Shown here: positions 53,147-61,297 of the stretch, one piece after another
Position numbering within the stretch: the first letter of the stretch is position 1
Layout of the letters: each line of letters starts with the position of its first letter
Assembly: GCA_937923405.1 (NCBI GenBank)
Contig: CALDUY010000006.1
Location: forward strand, 62,001-126,000
Source: an uncultured Gemmataceae bacterium
Lineage (GTDB): Bacteria; Planctomycetota; Planctomycetia; Gemmatales; Gemmataceae
Direction of reading: 5' to 3'
DNA: 64,000 nt
The notes under the pieces: model-generated
What the model was told of the DNA's origin: nothing
The model's database searches: none
The model's input: only the letters and a program-made list of their open reading frames with translations
Program-made: the position numbers and the translations under genes

Positions 53147-53277
53147 TCCTCCGCACTGCTTGTGGTATACTTTGGCAGAGAGAGGCCAACACTCTCGCTG
53201 GGCGCTGTCACCTCGCGCGGCAAGCGACGCGGGGACGGCGGGGAGCCTTTTATCCAGCACCTGAAGCGGCGGGGATC

Positions 53278-53919
53278 ATGGAATACGACTCGATCAACGA
53301 AGCGGTGCTGGCCCTGGTTCCGTCGGGCTGTCGACACGTCCTCGATCTGGGATGTGGCGGTGGTTCCCTGGGCCATGCCATTCGTCAGCGAGGGGCGGAG
53401 CGTGTCACCGGCGTGACCTTCAATCCGCGCGAGGCGGACTTAGCGGCTAAGCAACTCGATGCCGTTCTCGTCGCCGACCTGAACACCTTGGATCTCGCCA
53501 CGCTGTCTGGTCCGTTCGATTGCGTCGTTTGCAGTCATGTGCTCGAACATCTGTATCGGCCCGAGGAGTTGCTCGCTGGGCTGCGGCGAGTGCTGACTCT
53601 CGGAGGTACCGTGGTGGTCGCTCTGCCGAACATTCTGTTTTGGCGGTCGCGCCTGAAGTTGTTCGCTGGTCACTTTCGCTACACTGACGGCGGCCTGATG
53701 GACCGCACGCATTATCGCTTTTTTGACTGGCGAACTGCTCAAGAGCTGGTCACCAACGCTGGCTATCTGATCGACGTGGCCGTGGCCGACGGCGGTTTCC
53801 CTCTTGCTCGCTTCCTACCCGGAGTCGGGCCACTGCTGAGTCGAGCGGTGCTGAAGCTCTGGCCGGGGTTGTTCGGTTGGCAATTCGTCCTGCGCGGTCG
53901 GTTGCCCGTGTCGGGCTAA
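53278..53919 (+). CDS. class I SAM-dependent methyltransferase
   Basis: A 213-residue methyltransferase. Motif I is HVLDLGCGGGSLGHAI near residues 20-35, GVTFNPREADLA is the acidic strand region, and FDCVVCSHVLEHLYRPEELLAGLRRVL is motif II with the following helix. The sequence resembles the methionine-biosynthesis MetW-like and sugar methyltransferases found in polysaccharide clusters. GGGG just upstream of the ATG at 53278 supports this start, though the frame is open to 53101. It is 131 bases after the sugar transferase gene. A modification of exopolysaccharide or lipid-linked sugar is suggested by context only. Confidence 0.85.
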   Translation: MEYDSINEAVLALVPSGCRHVLDLGCGGGSLGHAIRQRGAERVTGVTFNPREADLAAKQLDAVLVADLNTLDLATLSGPFDCVVCSHVLEHLYRPEELLAGLRRVLTLGGTVVVALPNILFWRSRLKLFAGHFRYTDGGLMDRTHYRFFDWRTAQELVTNAGYLIDVAVADGGFPLARFLPGVGPLLSRAVLKLWPGLFGWQFVLRGRLPVSG

Positions 53920-54002
53920 CCAACGGCACCCACGTCTTTCTCCCTCCTGGTTCTCGACGAACGCATAAGATAAACCTGGCCCACGAGATGGAGAGGCGGT
54001 CT

Positions 54003-55076
54003 ATGCGTGAGTTGCTCGCGGAGATTCAGCGTCCCTGTGTCTGGTGTGTCGTCGTCGAGACGCGCGGGTCCACACCGCAGAAAGCTGGAGCCGTCATGCT
54101 CGTTTTCGCCGATGGCTCGCAACGCGGCACACTGGGAGGCGGCTGCGTCGAAGCCGAGGTCAAACAACGTGCGTTGGGCGTGCTGCTCCAGGGCCCTGCG
54201 TGCCCCGATGTGCTGACCTTCCATCTCGACGAGGATTACGGCTGGGACGATGGCTTGATCTGCGGCGGACGCATGACCATACTCGCCGACCCGCTGACCG
54301 ACGGCGAGGACGACTACCATCGTCAGTATGCTCAGCTTATCGCTTTGGGGCGTGGCTGTGTCGAGGCGATCGTCTTCACCGAAGGATTGGACGTGCGGCG
54401 CGGCAGCCGCTTTCTCTTCGATCACGACGGCCAGGTGATCGCTCTGCGGGGAGCCGACACCGTGCCCGAACGGATTCTCCGTGAGCGGCCCGACCTGACG
54501 ACTCGACCGCAACCTAGTGCCCAAAACGGCGTCGCTTATCTGCCGACTTTGCCACGCATCACGTTGCTGATCGTCGGCGGCGGACACGTCGGCCAGGCCG
54601 TGGCCCAGCTGGCCGCTCAGTGTGACTTCGACATCGAGGTACTCGACGATCGCGCGGCTTACGTCACCGAAGAGCGTTTTCCCACTGCTCAGGCGCGACG
54701 AGTCGGCGACATCGGCGGCACGCTGGCTCAGCTGGCTCCAACTCTGCGACCGGATCATTACGCGCTGATTGTCACTCGTGGCCATCGCCACGACGAGGAA
54801 GCGTTGCTACACTTGGCCAACACACGGGCCGGCTACGTCGGCATGATCGGCAGTAAGCGGAAGATTCGCCTCATCTACGAGGATCTGCTGGCCGCTGGAG
54901 TGCCCCAAGCGGCGTTAGATCGGGTGCATGCGCCGCTGGGATTCGACATCGGTTCGCGCACCGTGCCGGAGATTGCCGTCAGCATCGTCGCCGAGTTGAT
55001 CGCCCAGCGAAACCTCGGTTCGACCCAACCGCGACCGCGAGCCAGGCTACGATTGGGAGTAAAGGAGCGGTCATGA
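54003..55076 (+). CDS. XdhC/CoxI family protein
   Basis: A 357-residue XdhC-type protein that binds molybdenum cofactor and helps insert it into xanthine-dehydrogenase-family enzymes. The N-terminal XdhC_CoxI domain has CVVVETRGSTPQKAGAVMLVF, GTLGGGCVEAEV and DDGLICGGRMTIL; the C-terminal Rossmann domain has LLIVGGGHVGQAVAQLA, ALIVTRGHRHDEEAL, YVGMIGSKRKI and LGFDIGSRTVPEIAVSIVAELIA. The ATG at 54003 follows GGAGAGG at six bases. It overlaps the next gene by four bases (ATGA), which encodes a MocA-like cytidylyltransferase for the same pathway. No xdhA/B or coxLMS genes are in the window, so the target enzyme lies elsewhere. Confidence 0.93.
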   Translation: MRELLAEIQRPCVWCVVVETRGSTPQKAGAVMLVFADGSQRGTLGGGCVEAEVKQRALGVLLQGPACPDVLTFHLDEDYGWDDGLICGGRMTILADPLTDGEDDYHRQYAQLIALGRGCVEAIVFTEGLDVRRGSRFLFDHDGQVIALRGADTVPERILRERPDLTTRPQPSAQNGVAYLPTLPRITLLIVGGGHVGQAVAQLAAQCDFDIEVLDDRAAYVTEERFPTAQARRVGDIGGTLAQLAPTLRPDHYALIVTRGHRHDEEALLHLANTRAGYVGMIGSKRKIRLIYEDLLAAGVPQAALDRVHAPLGFDIGSRTVPEIAVSIVAELIAQRNLGSTQPRPRARLRLGVKERS

Positions 55077-55696
55077 TCGTTGGTCTTATTCCCGCTGCGG
55101 GGCGCAGTCGACGCATGGGACAGCCGAAGCTGGCCCTTCCCGTCGCAGGCAAGACCGTAATCGAACATGTCGTGGGCACGCTGCACCAGGCCGGGGTCAA
55201 TCCCGTTCTGGTGGTGCTGGGGCCGCACGTCGCCGACCTCGCTGGGCCGGCTCGCTCTGCCGGGGCCTCGGTGTTGCTGCTGCCCTGGCCGACCCCGGAC
55301 ATGCGAGCCACCGTTCAACGCGGCTTGGACTGGTTGGAAGAAGCGCTGCATCCGCCTGAGGACTGGGACTGGCTACTGGCTCCCGGCGATCATCCGACTT
55401 TAGAGATCGAAGTTATCCAACAATTGCTCGCCCAGCGCCGTGCCCATCCGGAGAAGGAGATTTTCGTTCCCGTCCACGCAGGGCGGCGCGGCCATCCGAC
55501 GCTGATCCGCTGGCGATTGGCTCTGGGACTGTCCGACCATCCTGCCGAGTTGGGCGTCAACTCCTACTTGCGGGAGCACGCCGTAGTCACCCTCGAAGTG
55601 CCGGTCGCTCAGGCATCGGTGATCGAGGATCTCGACACCCCCGAGGACTACGCCCGACTGCTGAGCCGATGGCCCTCCTCACCGAAATCCGAGTGA
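55073..55696 (+). CDS. molybdenum cofactor nucleotidyltransferase (MocA-like)
   Basis: A 207-residue MobA/MocA-type NTP transferase that adds CMP (MocA) or GMP (MobA) to molybdopterin. The nucleotide-binding start IPAAGRSRRMGQPKLALPVAGKTV is intact, LAPGDHPTLE corresponds to the metal-binding GDxP motif, and HAGRRGHPTLI and EDLDTPEDYARL close the domain. AAGGAG five bases before the ATG and the four-base overlap with xdhC make translational coupling clear. With XdhC beside it, cytidylylation for a xanthine-dehydrogenase-type enzyme is more likely than guanylylation. Confidence 0.9.
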   Translation: MIVGLIPAAGRSRRMGQPKLALPVAGKTVIEHVVGTLHQAGVNPVLVVLGPHVADLAGPARSAGASVLLLPWPTPDMRATVQRGLDWLEEALHPPEDWDWLLAPGDHPTLEIEVIQQLLAQRRAHPEKEIFVPVHAGRRGHPTLIRWRLALGLSDHPAELGVNSYLREHAVVTLEVPVAQASVIEDLDTPEDYARLLSRWPSSPKSE

Positions 55697-55788
55697 GCCG
55701 GCACTTCGGTTTTTTCCGCTCTTTTTCTCCCTTCTCCCACTCGGGAGAGGGGCTTCGATCTCTACACACTTTAGGGCACATCCATCCG

Positions 55789-56658
55789 TCACGGCGGAGG
55801 ATCGGCGAACTCTTCGGCGGTCATCTCGCCTGTGTCCCAGTCCAGCCAGAGTAACCGTTTCGACGGATAGTCGCTGCCGACGTTGTACCCGCGAACGCCT
55901 TTCCACACGGTTTGGCGGCTGCGGTGGGTATGGCCACAGAAGAGGTAGGCGATCTTTGCGGCGTAGCGGCTCAGCAGCGCTTCTATGCTGGCATTGCCAC
56001 AGAGCGAATCCCACAACAGCGCGTCTAGTTCGACGAGGGGCAAAGTTTGCGGAAAGCCCAGATCGTAGATCGGCGGATGATGCGTCATGACGATCAACTG
56101 CTTGGCCCGAGGAGCAACGGCGGCCAGCTGCTGTTCCAGTGTCGCGACGACACGCGCGGTGAATTCAATGTCGTTGGTCGGCCAGCGGACGAAGACGCCG
56201 TCGTTATGTCGGCCTCGGGTGAAGCGTTTGGTCTTAAGTCGGCCCTCCTCGCCGGGATGCAGTCGCCGCAGCCCTTCGATGCCCCACGAATAGTCGTACC
56301 AATTGATCGAGCCAACGATGGCCAACTCGTCGGAGACGAGGAGCGGGTCGCGATCCAGATAGCGGAAGCCGAGCCGACGCGCCACTTCGGGCAGCAGCGT
56401 TTGATACAGGTCCAGCGAGTCGTACTGAAGTTCCTCCTGAGAAACCCAGATGTCGTGATTGCCAGGGACCAGGGCTTTCAGACAGGGTAGGTCAGCGAAG
56501 AGTTGCAGACACTGTTCGAACATGATGCCAGTGCCGATGTCGCCTGCGATCAGCAAAATATCTGGAGGCTGTTGTTGCAGACGCGCGGCCAACTGTCGCG
56601 TGGGTTCGTTGCCTTTGCGGTGTCCCCAGTGCAGGTCGGCCGTGATCGCCAGCTTCAT
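55789..56658 (-). CDS. metallophosphoesterase (calcineurin-like)
   Basis: A 289-residue calcineurin-like phosphoesterase. All five metal-ligand blocks are visible in order: ADLHWGH (residues 7-13), LIAGDIG, VPGNHD, MTHHPP and CGHTHRS. A central insert (about 120-175, INWYDYSWGIEGLRRLHPGEEG) is larger than in minimal members. There is no signal peptide, so it acts in the cytoplasm on a phosphoester, perhaps a nucleotide or phosphoprotein. GAGG five bases before the ATG supports the start. The gene is convergent with mocA; the 92-base gap contains T-rich sequence and a CTCCC/GGGAG hairpin. Confidence 0.92.
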   Translation of the reverse strand: MKLAITADLHWGHRKGNEPTRQLAARLQQQPPDILLIAGDIGTGIMFEQCLQLFADLPCLKALVPGNHDIWVSQEELQYDSLDLYQTLLPEVARRLGFRYLDRDPLLVSDELAIVGSINWYDYSWGIEGLRRLHPGEEGRLKTKRFTRGRHNDGVFVRWPTNDIEFTARVVATLEQQLAAVAPRAKQLIVMTHHPPIYDLGFPQTLPLVELDALLWDSLCGNASIEALLSRYAAKIAYLFCGHTHRSRQTVWKGVRGYNVGSDYPSKRLLWLDWDTGEMTAEEFADPPP

Positions 56659-56769
56659 GCGTGCCTCGTGAAACCTTTTCGGTGCTGGGCCAGTATCATC
56701 GCCCAGAGGGAATTGGATCCGTTGTTATTGTTGGCAGCGGCTTGACAATTGCCAAGGAGGATCTTTTCC

Positions 56770-58506
56770 ATGCGTCGAGCACCTCTCCTGATGGCGTGTG
56801 TTGCTGTCCTGGCTCTGAGCGCCTCGCCCAGCCGTGCCGCCTCGCCCTTGCGCCTCATTCCCGCCGAGGCTGACTTCGTCGTGCAAGTGCAGGACTCCAA
56901 ACGCCTCGTCGAACGGATTACCAATCTCGACGTGCTGCAACAGCTCTACGCACTGCCGGCGGTACGAGAGCAACTCGAGGCCACGCCGGCTCGCCGTCTC
57001 AAGCAACTGATTGCCTACTACGAAAAAACGCTGGGCGACAAATGGCCGTCCCTAGTGCAGCGGCTGACCGCTGGCGGAGCGGCTCTGGGACTGAAGTTTG
57101 CCTCGGGCAATCCTCCCGTCGTGCTGGTTCTTCAGGGCAACGACGCCAAGTTACTCGAACAGTTCGTGCAGACCTCGATGGAGATTCTGCAAAGCGAACT
57201 CGAACGTCAGGAGAGCAAGGAGAAGCTGACCCGCGGCGACTACCACGGCATCCCGGGGTTTCGCGTCGGCGAGCTGTGGGTCGCTCGTGCCGAGGCCACA
57301 CTGATTCTCAGCAACAAAAAAGACGCGATGGCCCGTGCCCTTGATCTGCACCTAGGGCGCGGAGAGCAGAAATCGATTCTGGAGCAACCGGCTCTAGCCG
57401 AAGCCAAGAAGCTGCTGCCCAAGGATTCGCTGGTCAACGCTTGGCTGAACATGGAGCCAGTTCAGCAAAGCCCTGGCGCGAAAGAACTCTACAAATCGCC
57501 ACGTGATGATGGCATCATCACGGTGCTGTTCGGCAGACATTTCGACATCCTCGGACGCACTCCGTTTCTCTGTGCTGCCCTCACTGCCAACGACCACGAG
57601 TATCGCCTGACCCTGCGAGCGCCGCGTGGACGAGACGGCATGGGAGCGGATCGCCTGCTGCACGTCCCTCCTCCGGGCCAGCCAGCCAGTCGCGCGCTGT
57701 TGGTGCCCAAGGGAACCATCTACAGCACGGCGTTTTATCTCGATGTGGCCAACATTTGGAAGGAGCGTGAGCAACTCTTTCCCAAGGTGCAGGCCGACAA
57801 TCTGACGGAGTTCGACAAGACTTCGGGCCGTTTCCTAGGCGGAGTCAAGCTCAGCGCGTTGCTCCAGAGTGCCGGACCGTACCATCGCTTCGTGGTCGTC
57901 CATCAGGGCAAGAGTCCCTACCAACGCCAGCCACAGCTTCCGCTGCCCGCCTTCGCCTTTGTCAGCGAGGTGCGCGAGCCGGAGAAGTTTGGCCGTTCCA
58001 TGGAGACGCTACTCCGCGCTGCTGCCATCGCCGCTACCTCAACTTTCAAAATGGAGTTACACGAGTTAAAATATCGAGATTTTGATCTCGTATCCTATCG
58101 CTTCAACGAGAAGGCGGACCTCGCTGAGGACAGCAGCGACCTTCGCTTTAACTTCACGCCTTGTTTCGCGCGGGTCGGCGATCAGTTCCTCCTCGCCTCG
58201 ACAGTCGAGTTGGCCAAGCAGTTGATCGATCGATTGCTCGACCATCCCGCGGACAGCAAACAACCTTCACACCTGGTCGGACGCGATCGTTTCCAGTCGG
58301 GTGGTGTGGCCGACTATCTCGGCGGACTGCGCGATCAACTGGTGACGCAAACGGTGCTGGAACTGGCCGTGCCCGCTGCCGAGGCGCAACAGCAAGTCGA
58401 GCAACTCTTGAAGTTTGTCCGCGGACTGGGCACGCTAGAGACCCAGGTCGAGTTTCGCGACAAAACTTACCGTGTTGACGTGCTGCTTCGTCTGGGCCAG
58501 CGCTGA
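56770..58506 (+). CDS. secreted DUF3352-like protein of unknown function
   Basis: A 578-residue exported protein. The ATG at 56770 has AAGGAGG nine bases upstream and gives a signal peptide (APLLMACVAVLALSASPSRA); an in-frame TTG at 56749 overlaps the binding site itself. The mature region opens LRLIPAEADFVVQVQDSKRLVERI, a pattern like the DUF3352 family of planctomycete and other secreted proteins, and repeats of FLLASTVELAKQLIDR- and LILSNKKDAMARALD-type segments suggest two or more similar alpha/beta modules. No catalytic motif is recognised. It precedes the DUF1800 gene by 16 bases, so it heads an operon with DUF1800 and DUF1501. Confidence 0.78.
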   Translation: MRRAPLLMACVAVLALSASPSRAASPLRLIPAEADFVVQVQDSKRLVERITNLDVLQQLYALPAVREQLEATPARRLKQLIAYYEKTLGDKWPSLVQRLTAGGAALGLKFASGNPPVVLVLQGNDAKLLEQFVQTSMEILQSELERQESKEKLTRGDYHGIPGFRVGELWVARAEATLILSNKKDAMARALDLHLGRGEQKSILEQPALAEAKKLLPKDSLVNAWLNMEPVQQSPGAKELYKSPRDDGIITVLFGRHFDILGRTPFLCAALTANDHEYRLTLRAPRGRDGMGADRLLHVPPPGQPASRALLVPKGTIYSTAFYLDVANIWKEREQLFPKVQADNLTEFDKTSGRFLGGVKLSALLQSAGPYHRFVVVHQGKSPYQRQPQLPLPAFAFVSEVREPEKFGRSMETLLRAAAIAATSTFKMELHELKYRDFDLVSYRFNEKADLAEDSSDLRFNFTPCFARVGDQFLLASTVELAKQLIDRLLDHPADSKQPSHLVGRDRFQSGGVADYLGGLRDQLVTQTVLELAVPAAEAQQQVEQLLKFVRGLGTLETQVEFRDKTYRVDVLLRLGQR

Positions 58507-58522
58507 GCGAGGAGAGGCTTCT

Positions 58523-59917
58523 ATGGCAGAGAAAATCGATCCAAAATGGGCTTGGGAGGCGTACCGTCCCTCCGTCCAAGCACCGTGGGACGTTCGCCGC
58601 GTCGGCCATCTTTACCGTCGCGCTGCCTTTGGGGCGACCCTGGCGGAACTGGAAGCGGGCGTCAAACTGGGTCCCGAAAAGACCCTTCGCTCGCTGCTCG
58701 AGGGTGGCCCCGGCTTGCCCGAGTTCGATCGGAGCATGGCTCCACTGGCCGAGGCGATTGTTCGCAGCAACGACAGTTTGAACCTCCGCGCCTGGTGGCT
58801 GTCGCGTATGCTCTACTCGCCCCATCCGTTGCAGGAGAAGTTGACGCTCTTTTGGCACAATCACTTCGCCACCAGCAACGCCAAGGTCAATTCCGCCCGG
58901 TTCATGCTCGTTCAGTATTCGCTGCTTCGCCAGCACGCTCTGGGCAACTTCGCCGCGTTGCTCCGCGCCATGTCTAGCGATCCGGCTATGCTGATCTGGC
59001 TGGACGGTCGCGGCAGCAAGAAGGGCAATCCCAACGAGAACTATGCCCGCGAGTTGATGGAACTCTTCTCGCTGGGCATCGGCCACTACACCGAGAAGGA
59101 CATCCGCGAAGCCGCCCGCGCTTTCACCGGCTGGGAGGTCGGCGCGAACAGCACTCGCTTCGATCCCCGTCAGTTCGACTCCGGGGAAAAGACGGTTTTG
59201 GGCCAGAAAGGCAACTGGAAACCCGACGACATCGTTCGGATCTGCCTGGAGCAGCCGGCCTGTCCCTATTTCATCTGCGGCAAACTGTTCCGCTTCCTGG
59301 TCAGTGAGACGCTCACGCCATCCCGAGAGTTGCTCGAACCGTTGGCCGAAGAGTTCAAGCAAAAATACGACTTTGGTGCTCTAGTTTATCGCATGTTGTC
59401 GAGCAACTTGTTCTTCTCCGAACAAGCCTATCGGGCCAAGGTGAAGTCACCCGTCGAGTTCGCCTTGGGAATTGTTCGCGGCCTCGAAGGACGGATTGGC
59501 ACCCGGAATCTGGTGCCCGCTCTGGAGCAGCTGGGGCAAAACGTCTTCTATCCCCCTTCGGTCAAGGGCTGGGACGGTGGACAGACCTGGCTCAACGGTC
59601 AGACGCTGCTGTATCGCCAGAACCTCGCCCTGGCCTTTACCTCTACGGAAGATCCGCAATTTGGCACCCGGTTAGATCCAGCTCGATTGGCCCGTCAGCA
59701 CGGCGTGACCACTGAGGAGGCCCAGGTCGCGTTCTTCCTCCGTCTGTTTTTGCAGGACGATGTGCCGACAGAGTCGAAGCAGAGTCTGCTCGACTATGCG
59801 CGCAAGGCTCAGACGAACAAAAAGCCGGTTTATTGGACCGACCAGGATGCCGCCGATCAGCGGGTGCGCTCGCTGTGTTATCTGGTGTTGACGTTGCCGG
59901 AATTTCAACTGAATTAG
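58523..59917 (+). CDS. DUF1800 family protein
   Basis: A 464-residue DUF1800 protein. The typical features are HLYRRAAFGATLAELE near the N-terminus, EKLTLFWHNHFATSNAKV, MLIWLDGRGSKKGNPNENYARELMELFSLGIGHYTEKDIREAARAFTGWEV (the most conserved block) and VKGWDGGQTWLN. GAGGAGAGG five bases before the ATG at 58523 decides the start. No signal peptide is evident at this start. DUF1800 genes are almost always adjacent to DUF1501 genes, as here, and the pair is highly expanded in planctomycetes. Biochemical function is unknown. Confidence 0.95.
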   Translation: MAEKIDPKWAWEAYRPSVQAPWDVRRVGHLYRRAAFGATLAELEAGVKLGPEKTLRSLLEGGPGLPEFDRSMAPLAEAIVRSNDSLNLRAWWLSRMLYSPHPLQEKLTLFWHNHFATSNAKVNSARFMLVQYSLLRQHALGNFAALLRAMSSDPAMLIWLDGRGSKKGNPNENYARELMELFSLGIGHYTEKDIREAARAFTGWEVGANSTRFDPRQFDSGEKTVLGQKGNWKPDDIVRICLEQPACPYFICGKLFRFLVSETLTPSRELLEPLAEEFKQKYDFGALVYRMLSSNLFFSEQAYRAKVKSPVEFALGIVRGLEGRIGTRNLVPALEQLGQNVFYPPSVKGWDGGQTWLNGQTLLYRQNLALAFTSTEDPQFGTRLDPARLARQHGVTTEEAQVAFFLRLFLQDDVPTESKQSLLDYARKAQTNKKPVYWTDQDAADQRVRSLCYLVLTLPEFQLN

Positions 59918-59968
59918 TCTCTTATCTGGGCTGTGCGGCCCGGAGAGGTTCTCCCGAGGGGTGTTCCG

Positions 59969-61207
59969 ATGACCACGACTCGCCGCGACTTTCTTCGTCA
60001 TAGCCTGGCCGCCTCTGGTCTCGTTGCCTGGGGGTTGTCGCCGACCTTCGTGCGAAAGACTGCTGCCGCCGCTGGGGATGCCAGCAAGCGAGGCAACAAG
60101 GATACCTTGCTGGTCGTCGTCGAACTGACCGGCGGTAACGACGGTCTCAACACAGTTGTACCGTTTAAGGATCCTACTTATGCAAAATTACGGCCTACGC
60201 TGAAGCTACCCACTGAGCAGCTAGTCAAACTCAACGACGAACTGGGGCTGCATCCAGCGATGACCGGCTTCGGCGAGTTGCTCCAGGATCGTGCTTTGTG
60301 TGTCGTGCAGGGGGTCGGCTATCCCAATCCGTCGCAGTCCCACTTCCGTTCGATGGACATCTGGCAAGGCGGCACGCTAGCGGCTCACATCAGCGAAGGT
60401 TGGCTGGGCCGCGCTCTCAAGCAGATGCCGTCCGGTTCGCAAGCGTTTCATTTGAAGCAGGAGAACCAATCCGCGCCGCTGGCCTTCGACGGCGCGCCGA
60501 TGCGAGTGCCGTCCCTCGCCACTCTCGAAGAGTTCCAGCTGCGCATGTCGGCCACATCCAGCGCGGACAAGAAAGAACAAGCCAAGATCATCGAGAGTGT
60601 GGCCGCCTCCAGTGCTAAGGGCGGCCTGCTCGACTTCGTCAGTCGAACGGCGTCGAACACCTACGCCCAGAGCAAACGGCTGGCCGAGATCGGCAAAAAC
60701 TATGTGCCGAAGTCGCCTTACCCTGAGTCGCCGCTGGCGAATAAACTGCGGCTGGCGGCTCAACTCATCAATGCCGATGTAGGATCGCGGATCTTTTATG
60801 TCTCGATTGATGGTTTCGACACTCACGCCACCCAAGCTCCGACACATGCCAATCTGCTGGGCACGCTGTCGCAGGCCCTCACGGCTTTTTACAAGGATCT
60901 GAAAGCCCAGGGCCACGGCGAGCGGTTGCTGATCATGACCTTCAGCGAGTTCGGTCGGCGCGCCCGCGAGAACGGCAGCCGTGGCACCGATCACGGCTCC
61001 GGCGCACCGATGTTCCTGATCGGTGGCAAGCTCCGGCCCGGTATCGTCGGCGACCATCCCAGCCTGACCAAGCTAGAGGATGGCAATCTCGTGCATCACA
61101 CCGATTTTCGCCAGGTCTACGCCGCCATCCTCGACGACTGGCTCGGCGTGCCTCACAAGGACGTACTCGGCAGCGAGTTCAAGAAGGTGAAGCTGTTCGC
61201 CGGCTAA
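59969..61207 (+). CDS. DUF1501 family protein with Tat signal
   Basis: A 412-residue DUF1501 protein. The N-terminus TTTRRDFLRHSLAASGLVAWG is a twin-arginine signal, so it is exported folded. Family blocks are VVELTGGNDGLNTVVPFKDPTYAKLRPTL, LHPAMTGFGELL, QSHFRSMDIWQGG, YVSIDGFDTHATQ and MTFSEFGRRARENGSRGTDHGSGAPMFLIGG. The fold is alkaline-phosphatase/sulfatase-like, but the nucleophile of true sulfatases is absent. GAGGGG eight bases before the ATG supports 59969. It follows DUF1800 by 51 bases. The pair's role is unknown although metal-dependent hydrolysis has been suggested by fold. Confidence 0.95.
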   Translation: MTTTRRDFLRHSLAASGLVAWGLSPTFVRKTAAAAGDASKRGNKDTLLVVVELTGGNDGLNTVVPFKDPTYAKLRPTLKLPTEQLVKLNDELGLHPAMTGFGELLQDRALCVVQGVGYPNPSQSHFRSMDIWQGGTLAAHISEGWLGRALKQMPSGSQAFHLKQENQSAPLAFDGAPMRVPSLATLEEFQLRMSATSSADKKEQAKIIESVAASSAKGGLLDFVSRTASNTYAQSKRLAEIGKNYVPKSPYPESPLANKLRLAAQLINADVGSRIFYVSIDGFDTHATQAPTHANLLGTLSQALTAFYKDLKAQGHGERLLIMTFSEFGRRARENGSRGTDHGSGAPMFLIGGKLRPGIVGDHPSLTKLEDGNLVHHTDFRQVYAAILDDWLGVPHKDVLGSEFKKVKLFAG

Positions 61208-61244
61208 CTCGCTGGCCGCTACAATGCCGCTAACCGCTGGATGA

Positions 61245-61277
61245 CGAGCCGTTCGTTGAAGAGGAGCGGCTCGCTCC
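61245..61277 (+). promoter_or_regulatory. mutually exclusive hairpins upstream of PmoA gene
   Basis: CGAGCCG (61245-61251) can pair with CGGCTCG (61267-61273), while GGAGCG (61263-61268) can pair with CGCTCC (61272-61277). The two stems overlap, so only one can form. They lie 20 bases before the start of the PmoA gene. No T-run follows, so control of transcription or translation is only a possibility. Confidence 0.3.
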
Positions 61278-61297
61278 TGTTGTAGCGAGAACCACAC

